DNA of 64,000 nt. It comes from Curtobacterium sp. TC1 (GTDB lineage: Bacteria; Actinomycetota; Actinomycetes; Actinomycetales; Microbacteriaceae). Both the position numbers and the translations under genes were made by a program. The stretch spans positions 3,286,001 through 3,350,000 of the forward strand of contig NZ_CP081964.1 of the NCBI RefSeq assembly GCF_019844075.1, read 5' to 3'. Shown one piece after another: positions 33,789 through 42,271 of the stretch. Numbering within the stretch: position 1 is the first letter of the stretch; each line of letters opens with the position of its first letter. Under the pieces are notes generated by a model. That model made no database searches, had not been told where the DNA came from, and was given only the letters and a program-made list of their open reading frames with translations.

Positions 33789-34820
33789 CTACAGCAGGCC
33801 GAACACCGCCTGCGCCCCGAGGCTCGTGCCCGCCACCAACACCCAGAGCGCGATGCCGAGCAGCATCGGACGGAACCCGGCACGGCGCAGTGCCGCGAAG
33901 TCCGTCGAGCAGCCGATCGCGGCGAGCGCCACCGTGATGAGGAACGACGCCGCGGTCGAGAACCCCGGGGCAGCCCCAGCCGGCAGCACCCCGACCGTCC
34001 GGAGCAGCACCACCACGAGGAACCCGATCAGGAACCACGGGACCAACCGGAACACGCGGAACCCGCTGCGCGACCCCGTGTCGGGCGTGAGCTGCTCACG
34101 GGAGGCGCGTCGGGCCTCCAGGCCGGCCAGCCCGATGACGATCGGGATGATCATCAGGGTCCGCACCAGCTTCACGACGACCGCGGTGTCGGTCGCCTGG
34201 CGACCGTAGACCGTCGCGGCGGCGACGACGGACGACGTGTCGTTCACCGCCGTCCCCGCGAAGACGCCGAAGGCGTGCTGGCTGAGCCCGAGGGCGTGGC
34301 CGAGCAGGGGGAAGGCGAACACCGCGGCGATGTTGCAGAGGAAGATCGTCGACATCGCGTAGGCGACGTCCGCGCTGACCGCACCGATGACGGGCGTGAC
34401 CGCCGCGATCGCGGACGCACCGCAGATCCCGGTCCCCACGCCGATCAGGGTGCGGAGGGCGCTCGACACCCGCAGCAGACGGCCGATCCCCCAGGCGGCA
34501 CCGAGGCACACCACAAGGGTCGTCAGCATGACCGGCAGGGTCGCGCCGCCGATGCGCAGGACCTCGCCGATCGACAGCTGCGCGCCGAGCAGGACCACCG
34601 CGAACTGCAGCACACGGCTCGACGAGAACTTGACGCCAGGAGCGAGCACGGCGAGGCTGCCACCGGTGCGCCGACGGACGAGCCAACCGAGCACCGCGCC
34701 GAGCAGGACGGCGGGGACGGGGCCGCCCACGACCGGGACGACCGTGCCGACCAGGGTGGCGACGAGGCCGATCGCGACGGCGACGGCGACACCTGGTGCG
34801 GCGGTGCGGGCGAACTGCAT
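33789..34820 (-). CDS. YeiH/UPF0324 family membrane transporter
   Basis: 343 residues with about ten helices. Family marks: VLLGAQLSIGEVLRIGG, GVGTGICGASAIAAVTPVIGA and FAGTAVNDTSSVVAAA. Members are putative sulfate or anion exporters; function not proven. The ATG at 34820 is the first methionine before helix 1. The small Xre gene follows on the same strand. Confidence 0.88.
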   Translation of the reverse strand: MQFARTAAPGVAVAVAIGLVATLVGTVVPVVGGPVPAVLLGAVLGWLVRRRTGGSLAVLAPGVKFSSSRVLQFAVVLLGAQLSIGEVLRIGGATLPVMLTTLVVCLGAAWGIGRLLRVSSALRTLIGVGTGICGASAIAAVTPVIGAVSADVAYAMSTIFLCNIAAVFAFPLLGHALGLSQHAFGVFAGTAVNDTSSVVAAATVYGRQATDTAVVVKLVRTLMIIPIVIGLAGLEARRASREQLTPDTGSRSGFRVFRLVPWFLIGFLVVVLLRTVGVLPAGAAPGFSTAASFLITVALAAIGCSTDFAALRRAGFRPMLLGIALWVLVAGTSLGAQAVFGLL

Positions 34821-34877
34821 GGGACCAGCATCTCGTGCCCGCGGCCGTCGTGCGGTGCAGCGGGGCAGGATGGTGCG

Positions 34878-35193
34878 GTGGAGTACGCGGGCGAGCGGTG
34901 GGTGCAGCGGCTGCGCGACGGCGAGGGCACCGTCCCGGGCGGAGCCGGTGTTCGACCTGCCCTGGACCCACATCCGGAAGTTCTCCGTCGCCACGAAGGA
35001 CGCACGCGGACAACGGGTCGACTTCGGCGTCTGGATCAGCACGACGGTCGGCGAGGACGTCGTGGTGGAGCCGCGACCAGCGCTCGGACGCGGGTTCGAA
35101 GGCGGCCCGGACAAGCTCGCGACGATCGTTCGAGTCCTCCGCGCCCTGCAGCGCGAACTCGGCTGTCGGGGTGCTGCCGCCGATCAGCCCTGA
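34878..35193 (+). pseudogene. Small conserved hypothetical gene, apparently frameshifted
   Basis: From a GTG at 34878 the frame reads VEYAGERWVQRLRDGEGTVPG, while the protein-like sequence that follows (EPVFDLPWTHIRKFSVATKD onwards) is in another frame. Removing one G from the GGG at about 34938-34940 would join them as TVPAEPVFDLPW. An ATG at 34870 opens the second frame directly but gives a Ser/Arg/Cys-rich start. So the gene has one extra G or the start lies elsewhere. No function recognised. Confidence 0.55.
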
Positions 35194-35834
35194 GCGGGCG
35201 GGACCTCGCCGGTCATGTCGACGCGTTCGGTGCCGTCGTTCCAGATGTAGGTCGCCGTGGTGCGACCGGATGCGTCCGCGTTCGCCTCGTTCGCCTTCGC
35301 GTAGGTGTAGGTCACGGAGATCGAGGCGTCGGACAACCGCTCGACCGCCGGCTCGAACGCGTACTGCTCGGACGTCGCGGTGCCGAGGTACCGGCCCTGG
35401 TGGAAGAGCAGGATCGCGTACGGCGAGCCGGCCGTGGCCATCTCGGGCGAGACCACCGACCAGGAGAGCGCCGCGCAGGCGTCGTAGCCGGAGGAGTCGG
35501 CGTTCGCGGCGTCCCACTTCGTGCCCTCGAGGCCGGCGGGCGACGGCAGCGCGGCGATCCCCGATGCCGCTGCCTCGGCGCCGCTCGCGGGTCCACACGT
35601 GGGGGTGGGCGTGGGGGTCGGCGTGGTCGCCGGCGTCGGGGCGGCCGCTGTTTCCGTCGGTGCCGCGGTCACGGTCTCGGTGACGGTCGGGGTCGCGTCA
35701 CCGCCCTCGCCGCCGCCTCCACCGCCCGAGCACCCGGTCAGCAGGGCCACCAGGGCGGCGCCGGTCAGGAACAGGGCACTCTTCGATCCACGCACCCCTC
35801 CACCGTGGACCGTCGACAGCTGCCTCGCTCGCAT
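35184..35834 (-). CDS. Lipoprotein of unknown function
   Basis: About 216 residues: signal peptide with lipobox LLTGC, a Gly run, a Pro/Thr linker (PTPATTPTPTPTPT), then a compact domain (about 85-210) with a strand-rich end (YTYAKANEANADASGRTTATYIW). Start uncertain: ATG at 35834 or GTG at 35795, the latter with GGAGG too close. It runs divergently from an esterase and its 3' end overlaps the frameshifted gene by 10 bp. Confidence 0.75.
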   Translation of the reverse strand: MRARQLSTVHGGGVRGSKSALFLTGAALVALLTGCSGGGGGGEGGDATPTVTETVTAAPTETAAAPTPATTPTPTPTPTCGPASGAEAAASGIAALPSPAGLEGTKWDAANADSSGYDACAALSWSVVSPEMATAGSPYAILLFHQGRYLGTATSEQYAFEPAVERLSDASISVTYTYAKANEANADASGRTTATYIWNDGTERVDMTGEVPPAQG

Positions 35835-35859
35835 CGTTACCGGCCCGTAGTCTGCTGGC

Positions 35860-36675
35860 ATGGGGGGAACAGCGGGGATGGTCGACGTCGTGGACGACGT
35901 GCTCGCGGGTCCCCACGGCCCGGTGCCGATCCGGCGGTACCGGGCTGCGGACGCCCGGACCGCGCCGACGCTGGTCTGGTTGCACGGCGGCGGGTTCTTC
36001 CGCGGCGACCTGGACCTGCCCGAGTCGGACGCCGTGGCTCGAGCGCTCGGTGCCCGCGGCGTCCCGGTCGTCACCGTCGACTACCGGCTCGGTCCACTGC
36101 CGGGCATGCCCTGGATCGGTCGGACGGGCACCCGAGCGCGCCGCCGTGCGCCGCATGCACGTGACGAGGTCGTGGCGGTGCTCCGCGGACTCGCGACGGA
36201 GTGTCCCGCCGGTCTGCTGCTGGGCGGCGCGAGCGCTGGAGCGTGTCTGGCGGCCACGGCGATCCCGGCCGCGCCCCCGCTCGCCGGTGCGGTGCTCGCC
36301 TACGGGTTCTTCCACGCGCGGACACCCCGCGACCGAGCAGTGCAGCGGCTCGTGCGCGGGCACCGGCGCATCACGCACGCTCCGCTGCTGCTCGACGCCG
36401 CGAACCGCACCTACGCCGGGCCGCTCGGAGCCGGAGCGTTCCCGGCACCACAGGAGCTCGACGCGTTCCCGCGCACGCTGGTGCTCGACGCCGAGCGGGA
36501 CACGATGCGCGCATCCGGCGACCTGTTCGCCGGGCAGCTGTGCGCAGCCGGGGTCGACCTCGAGCGCGAGGTGTTGCCCGACAGCCGGCACGCCTTCCTG
36601 AACCGTCCGGCCAGCAGCGACTTCGCGGCCGCCGTCGACCGGATCGCGTCCTGGATGGTCCGACGACCCGGCTGA
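35860..36675 (+). CDS. Alpha/beta hydrolase, hormone-sensitive lipase type
   Basis: 271 residues: oxyanion motif WLHGGGFFRGD, nucleophile Ser in LLGGASAGACLA, acid Asp in LVLDAERD and His in LPDSRHAFLNRP. This is the HSL/BioH-like esterase layout. The ATG is 6 nt after TAGTCT (35848-35853), so probably leaderless. Substrate unknown. Confidence 0.88.
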   Translation: MGGTAGMVDVVDDVLAGPHGPVPIRRYRAADARTAPTLVWLHGGGFFRGDLDLPESDAVARALGARGVPVVTVDYRLGPLPGMPWIGRTGTRARRRAPHARDEVVAVLRGLATECPAGLLLGGASAGACLAATAIPAAPPLAGAVLAYGFFHARTPRDRAVQRLVRGHRRITHAPLLLDAANRTYAGPLGAGAFPAPQELDAFPRTLVLDAERDTMRASGDLFAGQLCAAGVDLEREVLPDSRHAFLNRPASSDFAAAVDRIASWMVRRPG

Positions 36676-36821
36676 CCACGGAAGCGGATGCGACCGCTGG
36701 ACATTCCGGTGACGGCACGACGAAGCGGACGTATCCTGCTGTCGGAAGCAACGGCGGTTCCGAACACCCTTCGCCACGTTCACCGTCGTGGCGTCCCGCC
36801 TCTGCGACGAAGAGTCCCACC

Positions 36822-37166
36822 GTGACCGAACACCTGATCGAGTACGTCGCCCGTGACCGCACGGGCATCACCGCCGTCGTGACGACCACCAGCGTCATCG
36901 ACGTCGACACCGTGATCCAGCACATCAGCTCGGGCCACACCGGCTACTACGTCGCCGCCGACTCGTGGAAGCGGACACCGGTCCGGAGCATGTCGTTCAT
37001 CGGCGGCACCTACCTGTTCGCGAACTGGGACGGCTCGAAGCGGAACATGCTGCACGACCTGGCGTACCGGTCGCCGACGCGGGCGGTGCAGACCGCGGAG
37101 GTGCCGGAGTCCCGCTTCGCGCGGTTCCTGAGCGCAGTGTTCGGTCGCCGGCTGCCGCAGCCCTGA
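36822..37166 (+). CDS. DUF3892-like small protein
   Basis: 114 residues. ARDRTGITAVVTTTSVIDVDTVIQHI and GHTGYYVAADSWKRTPVRSM resemble DUF3892 proteins, whose role is unknown. The start is a GTG with a weak GAAGAG site. A possible -10 TATCCT lies in the 146-bp gap upstream. Convergent with a small acidic protein; a hairpin separates them. Confidence 0.65.
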   Translation: MTEHLIEYVARDRTGITAVVTTTSVIDVDTVIQHISSGHTGYYVAADSWKRTPVRSMSFIGGTYLFANWDGSKRNMLHDLAYRSPTRAVQTAEVPESRFARFLSAVFGRRLPQP

Positions 37167-37207
37167 CCCCCGAGCGCTGCTGGCGCTGGCGTCGGTGTCG
37201 GCGCGGT

Positions 37208-37267
37208 GTCGACGCGGAACGACGTCCTCGATGTCGTGCGACGACGAGGACGTCGTTCCGAGTCGAC
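37208..37267. terminator. Long bidirectional hairpin, separate from the GACGGGAGG family
   Basis: Arms of 23 bases (37208-37230 and 37245-37267) with one mismatch; the inner 16 bases (CGGAACGACGTCCTCG and complement) are perfect. The loop is 14 bases. Located between converging genes (stops at 37166 and 37277). Confidence 0.85.
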
Positions 37268-37276
37268 GAGCGCCCC

Positions 37277-37459
37277 CTACTGCTCCCCGTCCTCTTCCGG
37301 GTTGAAGTGCGAGTCGTCCCCGACGTGCCCAGCGGCCAGGCCGTCCGGGTCGTTGGGGATGGTGTTGTCGTCGCCGAGCCCGCCCGGCTTCTCGGTGCCC
37401 TCGGAGTCGTTCACGGGGGCCTTGGTGTCGTCGTCGTGCGTGTTGCTGCTGTCGGTCAT
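37277..37459 (-). CDS. Small acidic hydrophilic protein
   Basis: 60 residues, rich in Asp, Glu, Gly and Asn (MTDSSNTHDDDTK... HFNPEEDGEQ), no hydrophobic core, probably disordered. The ATG has a GGAGC site. Similar short acidic proteins are common in actinobacteria and have no known role. Confidence 0.7.
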   Translation of the reverse strand: MTDSSNTHDDDTKAPVNDSEGTEKPGGLGDDNTIPNDPDGLAAGHVGDDSHFNPEEDGEQ

Positions 37460-37573
37460 GGTCTGCTCCAGTGCAGTGGTCGAACCGAGGGCGACGCCCC
37501 CGGCAGGTGCTGACCTCGGACGCTACGTGTCGCTGCTCGGAATCAGGTGACACGGCGCCGCGCGCTCGGTAGA

Positions 37574-37584
37574 TTGTTCAACAA
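37574..37584. promoter_or_regulatory. GntR-type operator upstream of pxpA
   Basis: TTGTTCAACAA, an odd-centred palindrome, overlaps a -10-like TAGATT (37570-37575). The same word occurs at 44053-44063 before the DUF969 permease and next to a GntR gene. Likely the binding site of that GntR protein. Confidence 0.65.
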
Positions 37585-37606
37585 CCCGTGACGACAGGGA
37601 GTCCCC

Positions 37607-38377
37607 GTGACGACGATCGACCTGAACAGCGACCTCGGCGAGGGCTTCGGCGCCTGGACCATGGGCGACGACGCCGCGATGCTCGACGTCGTGTCGAGCG
37701 CGAACATCGCTTGCGGATTCCACGCCGGCGACCCGACGATCATGCTCGCCACCGCCCGCGCCGCCGCCGAGCGCGGTGTCGCCATCGGGGCGCACGTCGC
37801 CTACCGCGACCTCGCCGGCTTCGGTCGCCGACCGGTGCACGTCACCGCGGACGAACTCCACGCCGACGTCGTGCACCAGCTCGGCGCGATGGCCGCCACG
37901 GCACGGGTCGCCGGAACAGCGGTCACCTACGTCAAGCCCCACGGCGCCCTGTACAACACCGCGTGCGCCGACCCGGTCCAGGCCGAGGCCGTGGTCCGGG
38001 CGATCGCCGACGTGGACGGCTCGCTGGCGGTGCTCGCGCTGCCGGGTTCCGAACTCCTGCTCGCCGCCGAACGCCACGGGCTCCGTGCGGTGGCGGAGTC
38101 TTTCGCCGACCGCGCGTACGAACCCGACGGCTCCCTGGTGTCCCGCAGCAAGCCGGGCTCCGTGCTCCACGACCCGGACGAGGTCGCCGCCCGGGTCCTC
38201 CGCATGGTCACCGAGGGCGTCGCGACCGCCGTCGACGGCTCCGAGCTGCGGGTCCGCGCCGACTCCGTCTGCGTCCACGGCGACTCCCCCGGTGCCGTCG
38301 CGATGGCCCGTGCGATCCGAGCGACCCTGACCGAGCACGGTGTCACGATCGCGCCGTTCGCACCCGCCGCACCGTGA
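37607..38377 (+). CDS. pxpA: 5-oxoprolinase subunit A (LamB/YcsF family)
   Basis: 256 residues with the family signature [12 protein letters not shown], then [15 protein letters not shown] and VKPHGALYN. With PxpB and PxpC it forms the ATP-dependent 5-oxoprolinase that opens 5-oxoproline to glutamate. The GTG has an AGGGAG ribosome site. Its stop overlaps the pxpB start. Confidence 0.95.
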   Translation: MTTIDLNSDLGEGFGAWTMGDDAAMLDVVSSANIACGFHAGDPTIMLATARAAAERGVAIGAHVAYRDLAGFGRRPVHVTADELHADVVHQLGAMAATARVAGTAVTYVKPHGALYNTACADPVQAEAVVRAIADVDGSLAVLALPGSELLLAAERHGLRAVAESFADRAYEPDGSLVSRSKPGSVLHDPDEVAARVLRMVTEGVATAVDGSELRVRADSVCVHGDSPGAVAMARAIRATLTEHGVTIAPFAPAAP

Positions 38378-39006
38378 CCGGCGTGGACTTCCGGCCCGCC
38401 GGCCGCGCCGCCCTGCTCGCCACCTTCGACTCCCTGCAGCAGGTCGTCGCGTTCCGTACGGGGCTGGCCGAGGCTCGGCTGCGGGGCCTGACCGAGGTCG
38501 TGTCGGGCGCACGGACGCTGCTGCTCCGCTTCGACCCGGCGACGACCGACGCCACACGGCTCCGCAGCGCACTCGAACGGGTCGCACCCGCCACCGACGC
38601 CGATGCGGCGAGCGCCGCGGACCCCCTCGTCATCCCGGTGGTCTACGACGGCGAGGACCTCGACCAGGTCACCGCCCTGACGGGCATGGACCGCGACCGG
38701 TTGATCGCGTGGCACACCGGCCAGCTCTGGACGAGCGCGTTCTGTGGCTTCGCCCCGGGCTTCAGCTACCTCACCGGCACCGAACCGTCGCTCGACCTGC
38801 CACGCCGGAGCGCGTCGCGCACCGCTGTGCCGAGCGGCGCCGTGGCCCTCGCGGGCGAGTTCAGCGCCGTCTACCCTCGCGTCTCCCCCGGCGGCTGGCA
38901 GCTCATCGGCCGCACCGACGTGCCGATGTGGTCGCTCGACCACGAACCGCCGGCACGGGCACCGGCCGGCACACGGGTTCGGTTCGTCGACGCGGGTGCG
39001 GCATGA
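38374..39006 (+). CDS. pxpB: 5-oxoprolinase subunit B (KipI-like allophanate hydrolase fold)
   Basis: 210 residues with [32 protein letters not shown] and the [14 protein letters not shown] end typical of subunit B/KipI. The GTG start overlaps the pxpA stop (GTGA) and its own stop overlaps pxpC (ATGA), so the three subunits are coupled. Confidence 0.94.
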   Translation: MTGVDFRPAGRAALLATFDSLQQVVAFRTGLAEARLRGLTEVVSGARTLLLRFDPATTDATRLRSALERVAPATDADAASAADPLVIPVVYDGEDLDQVTALTGMDRDRLIAWHTGQLWTSAFCGFAPGFSYLTGTEPSLDLPRRSASRTAVPSGAVALAGEFSAVYPRVSPGGWQLIGRTDVPMWSLDHEPPARAPAGTRVRFVDAGAA

Positions 39007-39887
39007 GTGCGCTGACCGTCCTGCAGGTCGGCTTCGGCGTGGCGACGCAGGACCTGGGACGGCCGGGCTTCAGCGACATGGGGCTCGGTGCAGCGGGCGC
39101 CGCCGACCGGGGGTCCGCAGCACTGGCCAACCGGCTGGTCGGCAACCGTCCGGATGCGGCTGTCCTGGAGGCCCTGCTCGGCTCCGTCACGCTGCGCGCC
39201 GACGCGTACGTGGTCGCCGCCACCGCCGGGGCCGCCTGCCCGGTCGAGATCGAGCGGGCAGACGGCCGGGTCCGCGGAGCGGCCTCGCACGAGGTCCTGA
39301 TGCTCACCCCGGGCGACACGCTCCGGATCGGTACCGCCACCACCGGGCTGCGCTCGTACATCGCGGTGCTCGGCGGGTTCGCGGTCGAGCCCGTGCTCGG
39401 CAGCCGCTCGTGGGACGCACTCGCACGCCTCGGGCCGCCCCCGTTGTCGTCGGGCGACGTCCTGCCGATCGGCGATGCCCGCGCCTCGTGGCCGATCGTC
39501 GACGCCGTCCCGCAACCCGACGAGCGCTGGCCGGACGACCCCGTGGTGCTCGAAGCGACCGCCGGACCCCGCGACGACTGGTTCGCACCGGGGTGGCGCG
39601 ACACCCTGACCGGCCAGGACTTCACCGTCGGGTCGGACAGCGACCGCGTGGGTGTCCGCACCACGGCCCCGCAGCCACTCGTCCGCGCCGTGACGGTCGA
39701 GTTGCCGAGCGAAGGGGTCGAGACCGGATCACTGCAGGTCCCGCCGGAGGGCTTCCCGGTGCTGTTCCTCGCCGACCACCCGGTGACGGGCGGCTACCCC
39801 GTCGTGGCGGTCCTCACAGCGGAGTCGGTCGACCGTGCGGCGCAGCTCCGTCCGGGCGACACCATCCGCTTCCGGCTCGTCGGGTGA
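39003..39887 (+). CDS. pxpC: 5-oxoprolinase subunit C (KipA-like)
   Basis: 294 residues with the subunit C pattern: VATQDLGRPGFSDMGLGAAGAAD start, RSYIAVLGGFAVEPVLGSRS, and LFLADHPVTGGYPVVAVL near the C-terminus. Completes the PxpABC complex. Possible sources of its substrate in this window are the gamma-glutamylcyclotransferase-like protein and the DUF969/DUF979 permease. Confidence 0.94.
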   Translation: MSALTVLQVGFGVATQDLGRPGFSDMGLGAAGAADRGSAALANRLVGNRPDAAVLEALLGSVTLRADAYVVAATAGAACPVEIERADGRVRGAASHEVLMLTPGDTLRIGTATTGLRSYIAVLGGFAVEPVLGSRSWDALARLGPPPLSSGDVLPIGDARASWPIVDAVPQPDERWPDDPVVLEATAGPRDDWFAPGWRDTLTGQDFTVGSDSDRVGVRTTAPQPLVRAVTVELPSEGVETGSLQVPPEGFPVLFLADHPVTGGYPVVAVLTAESVDRAAQLRPGDTIRFRLVG

Positions 39888-39937
39888 CGGCGGGCCTGCA
39901 CACCGATCCGGAACAGGTCGGCGCCGCCGCGGGTTGA

Positions 39938-39974
39938 GTCGGACACTGCCGACCAGTTGCGTCGGACTGCCGAC
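39938..39974. repeat. Two GTCGG/CCGAC inverted repeats before the monooxygenase gene
   Basis: GTCGGACACTGCCGAC (39938-39953) and GTCGGACTGCCGAC (39961-39974) are near copies, differing by two bases in the centre, ending 14 nt before the ATG at 39989. They could be a tandem operator or short hairpins in the leader. Confidence 0.4.
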
Positions 39975-39988
39975 GAAAGGTGCACCAC

Positions 39989-40291
39989 ATGTCGATCACC
40001 GTCCTGCTCGATGTCCAGTTCCGGAGCGACGTCCCCACCGACACCGTCGAGGCGGCGATCCGCGAGACGCTCGCGCAGACCCGCGCCTTCGACGGCTGCG
40101 AGTCCCTCGAGGTCCTGGTCGACGACGCCGACCCGACGCGCATGGTCGTCGTCGAGTCCTGGACGAGCGGGGCCGCCCACGACGCCTACGAGGCGTGGCG
40201 GGCGACCCCGGACGGTGCCGCAGCGATCGGGCCGATCGTCGCCGCTCCGCCCGTCGCGCGGACGTTCGAGCGGACGATCGCGCTCGGCTGA
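39989..40291 (+). CDS. ABM-domain (antibiotic biosynthesis monooxygenase-like) protein
   Basis: 100 residues with the dimeric ferredoxin-like ABM fold pattern: TVLLDVQFRSDV, AFDGCESLEVLVDDADP, MVVVESWTSGAAHDAYEAWR. Small cofactor-free oxygenases or heme/quinone-related proteins use this fold. The ATG has a GAAAGG site. Its end converges with GH16, 11 bp apart. Confidence 0.85.
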   Translation: MSITVLLDVQFRSDVPTDTVEAAIRETLAQTRAFDGCESLEVLVDDADPTRMVVVESWTSGAAHDAYEAWRATPDGAAAIGPIVAAPPVARTFERTIALG

Positions 40292-40302
40292 CCGGGTGTG
40301 GG

Positions 40303-41061
40303 TCAGCCCGTGTACTCGTACGTGCTGACCCAGTCGATGTTCAGGTGCCCGGCTGCACCCCAGTTGCCGACCTGGAACATGTACCGGTGCGCGGTCTTCG
40401 GCACGTTCGACGTGACCGTCTTGATCACCTTGCCGTCGAGCAGGTACTGCACCGACTTACCGGGGATCCACTCGACCGAGTAGACGTGCCAGCTGCGCCA
40501 GGTCACCCCGGTGCTCATGCTCGTCGAGTTCGCCTCCTGCCCGGCGACCATCGAGTGGTGGTGGAGCATCGGCGAGCCCTCGAAGTTCGCCTCCGGGTAG
40601 TCGATCTCGCCGTCCGACCAGACGTCGGACGACGGCCACAGCATGAACGCCGCACCGTTCCCGTCGCCGCCGGTGGCCTTCGCGCGGACGCTGAACTTGC
40701 CGCCCACGTGCGACCACGCGCCGTTCGGGGTCCCGAAGGTCCCGGCGGCGCCGTGCTTGCCGTCGAGCGTGACGTCCATGGAGCCGTCGCGGGCGCTGAC
40801 CTGCGAGCCCGAGTAGTACGTGCCGCCGGTCCCGTCCGGGTAGGGCTGCCACGAGTTCGCGTAGGTCTTCGCGAACGGTCCGTTCGCCGACGCCGCCTTG
40901 CTGAAGTTCTCGACGAAGGTCTGCTTGAACTTGCCGACGTTGCCGACCGGGGCGGTGACCCCCGCGTAGGCAACGGTTCCCGCTCCGAGCGGTGCCGCCA
41001 CGACGACGGCTCCGATGAGTGCGGCGATGAGTGCTGTCCGCCTGATCCTGCGGTGCTGCAT
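40303..41061 (-). CDS. Secreted glycoside hydrolase family 16 enzyme
   Basis: 252 residues. Signal peptide to about Ala33 (VAYA). The GH16 active-site motif is EIDYPE with nucleophile Glu152, Asp154 and acid/base Glu157. GH16 enzymes cut beta-1,3/1,4-glucans, galactans or xyloglucan. A single compact domain without a carbohydrate-binding module. A GGGAG site precedes the ATG, and a TAGCCT -10 (41138-41133, minus strand) gives a 70-nt leader. Confidence 0.9.
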   Translation of the reverse strand: MQHRRIRRTALIAALIGAVVVAAPLGAGTVAYAGVTAPVGNVGKFKQTFVENFSKAASANGPFAKTYANSWQPYPDGTGGTYYSGSQVSARDGSMDVTLDGKHGAAGTFGTPNGAWSHVGGKFSVRAKATGGDGNGAAFMLWPSSDVWSDGEIDYPEANFEGSPMLHHHSMVAGQEANSTSMSTGVTWRSWHVYSVEWIPGKSVQYLLDGKVIKTVTSNVPKTAHRYMFQVGNWGAAGHLNIDWVSTYEYTG

Positions 41062-41146
41062 GTGTCACTCCCTGCTGTGACTGGTGGCACCCGTTCCCCT
41101 CGGGTACCCAGCCGGATCTCGGCTGCGCACCGAGGCTAGGTGCGTT

Positions 41147-41161
41147 CTGCAACCGATGCAG
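41147..41161. promoter_or_regulatory. Candidate operator in the GH16 promoter
   Basis: CTGCAACCGATGCAG has perfect 5-base arms and lies between the -35 and -10 positions of the GH16 promoter. It could bind a LacI-type regulator; none is encoded nearby. Confidence 0.35.
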
Positions 41162-41211
41162 GGGGTTGACAGCAGCACGCCGAACCGGCGACCATGCGCC
41201 TCGTTCGAGGG

Positions 41212-42271
41212 TCAGCGTGCGGCGTGCTCGCGTGCTTCCATGGCGTCCCAGGCGAAGCTCGCGAGCCAGTGCGTGGAGTAGTACTCCTCGCCGACACTGG
41301 CGGCCAGACCCGAGGCCAGCAGCCGGTCCGCCGCCTCGTCGAGCAGGCTCGCGAGCCCGTCATCGTCGAGCTCACCGGCGCGCAGGGCGTCCGCGATGCG
41401 CCGGGCCGATCCCGCTCGCGACAGGTCGAGCCCGAACAGGTGCACCTACCTGCTGCGGGTCGTTCTCGTCGCGGACCACGGTCGACTGCAGGATCGCATC
41501 GCCCGACCGCACCTGGGCGAAGAAGCCGTCCGACCACGTCGCGAACTCGGCCGGGGTCAGCACTGCCCGCATCAGGTCGGCCTCGGCCAGCCCGGCCGAC
41601 AGGAAGTCGTGTCCGCTGCGCTCCCAGGCGAACGGCCAGCCGGCGTCCTCGCCGAACCACTCGCGCGCGGCACGCTCCACCGTCGCGGCGAGCTCGTCGC
41701 GCCCGAGCGACCGTGCGGCCTCGAGCACGAGCAGCAGCCCGAAGGCCGAGTTCGAGTGCACGCCGTGCCGGACGGGGTGGGCGGCGCCGTCGACCCAGCG
41801 GGTGACGAGGTCCTCGAGCACGTCGACGACGGGCACGAACCCCGGGGCGAGCTCCCGGATCGCCGGGACGTCCGACGCGGAGACCTCGGCGGCGAGCTTC
41901 GCGAGCCAGGCCCACCCGTAGGGGCGCTCGTAGTGCGGCGTCGTGTGGAAGTAGGCGGCTTCCGTCGCCAGGTGATCCGCGCTCAGGTGGGCCCGCAGGA
42001 TCGTGGTGAGCCGGGCCTCCAGGTCGGCCGACAGGCCGTGCGCGACCAGACGCGCTGCGAGCCAGTGCATGTGCACGGACGAGTGCCAGTCGTAGGACGT
42101 CGCGAAGGCGGGGTGCAGCTCGACCGGCAGTGCCCGGTCGTCCGGTCCGGACGTCGTGTGGTGCGCCGCGTACGGGTACTCGCGCGTGGTGTTCTCGGCA
42201 GCGACGGCCGCGAAGCGGTCGGCCCAGGCGGCCCGGGTCAGGTCGAGCGGGGCAGCATCAGAAAGCGACAA
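41212..42271 (-). pseudogene. DUF2891 family protein, broken by a 4-bp duplication
   Basis: The frame from 42271 reads a DUF2891 protein (PVELHPAFATSYDWHSSVHMHW, HSNSAFGLLLVLEAAR, GHDFLSAGLAEADLM) up to RDENDPQQ, then goes out of frame. The rest (VHLFGLDLSRAGSARRIAD ... YYSTHWLASFA) continues in another frame from 41445. At 41444-41451 the sequence ACCTACCT is a tandem duplication; one copy fewer restores DPQQVHLFGLDL. The start is probably TTG at 42271, overlapping the DUF979 end by 14 bp. DUF2891 function is unknown; the operon suggests a link to 5-oxoproline or peptide use. Confidence 0.82.
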
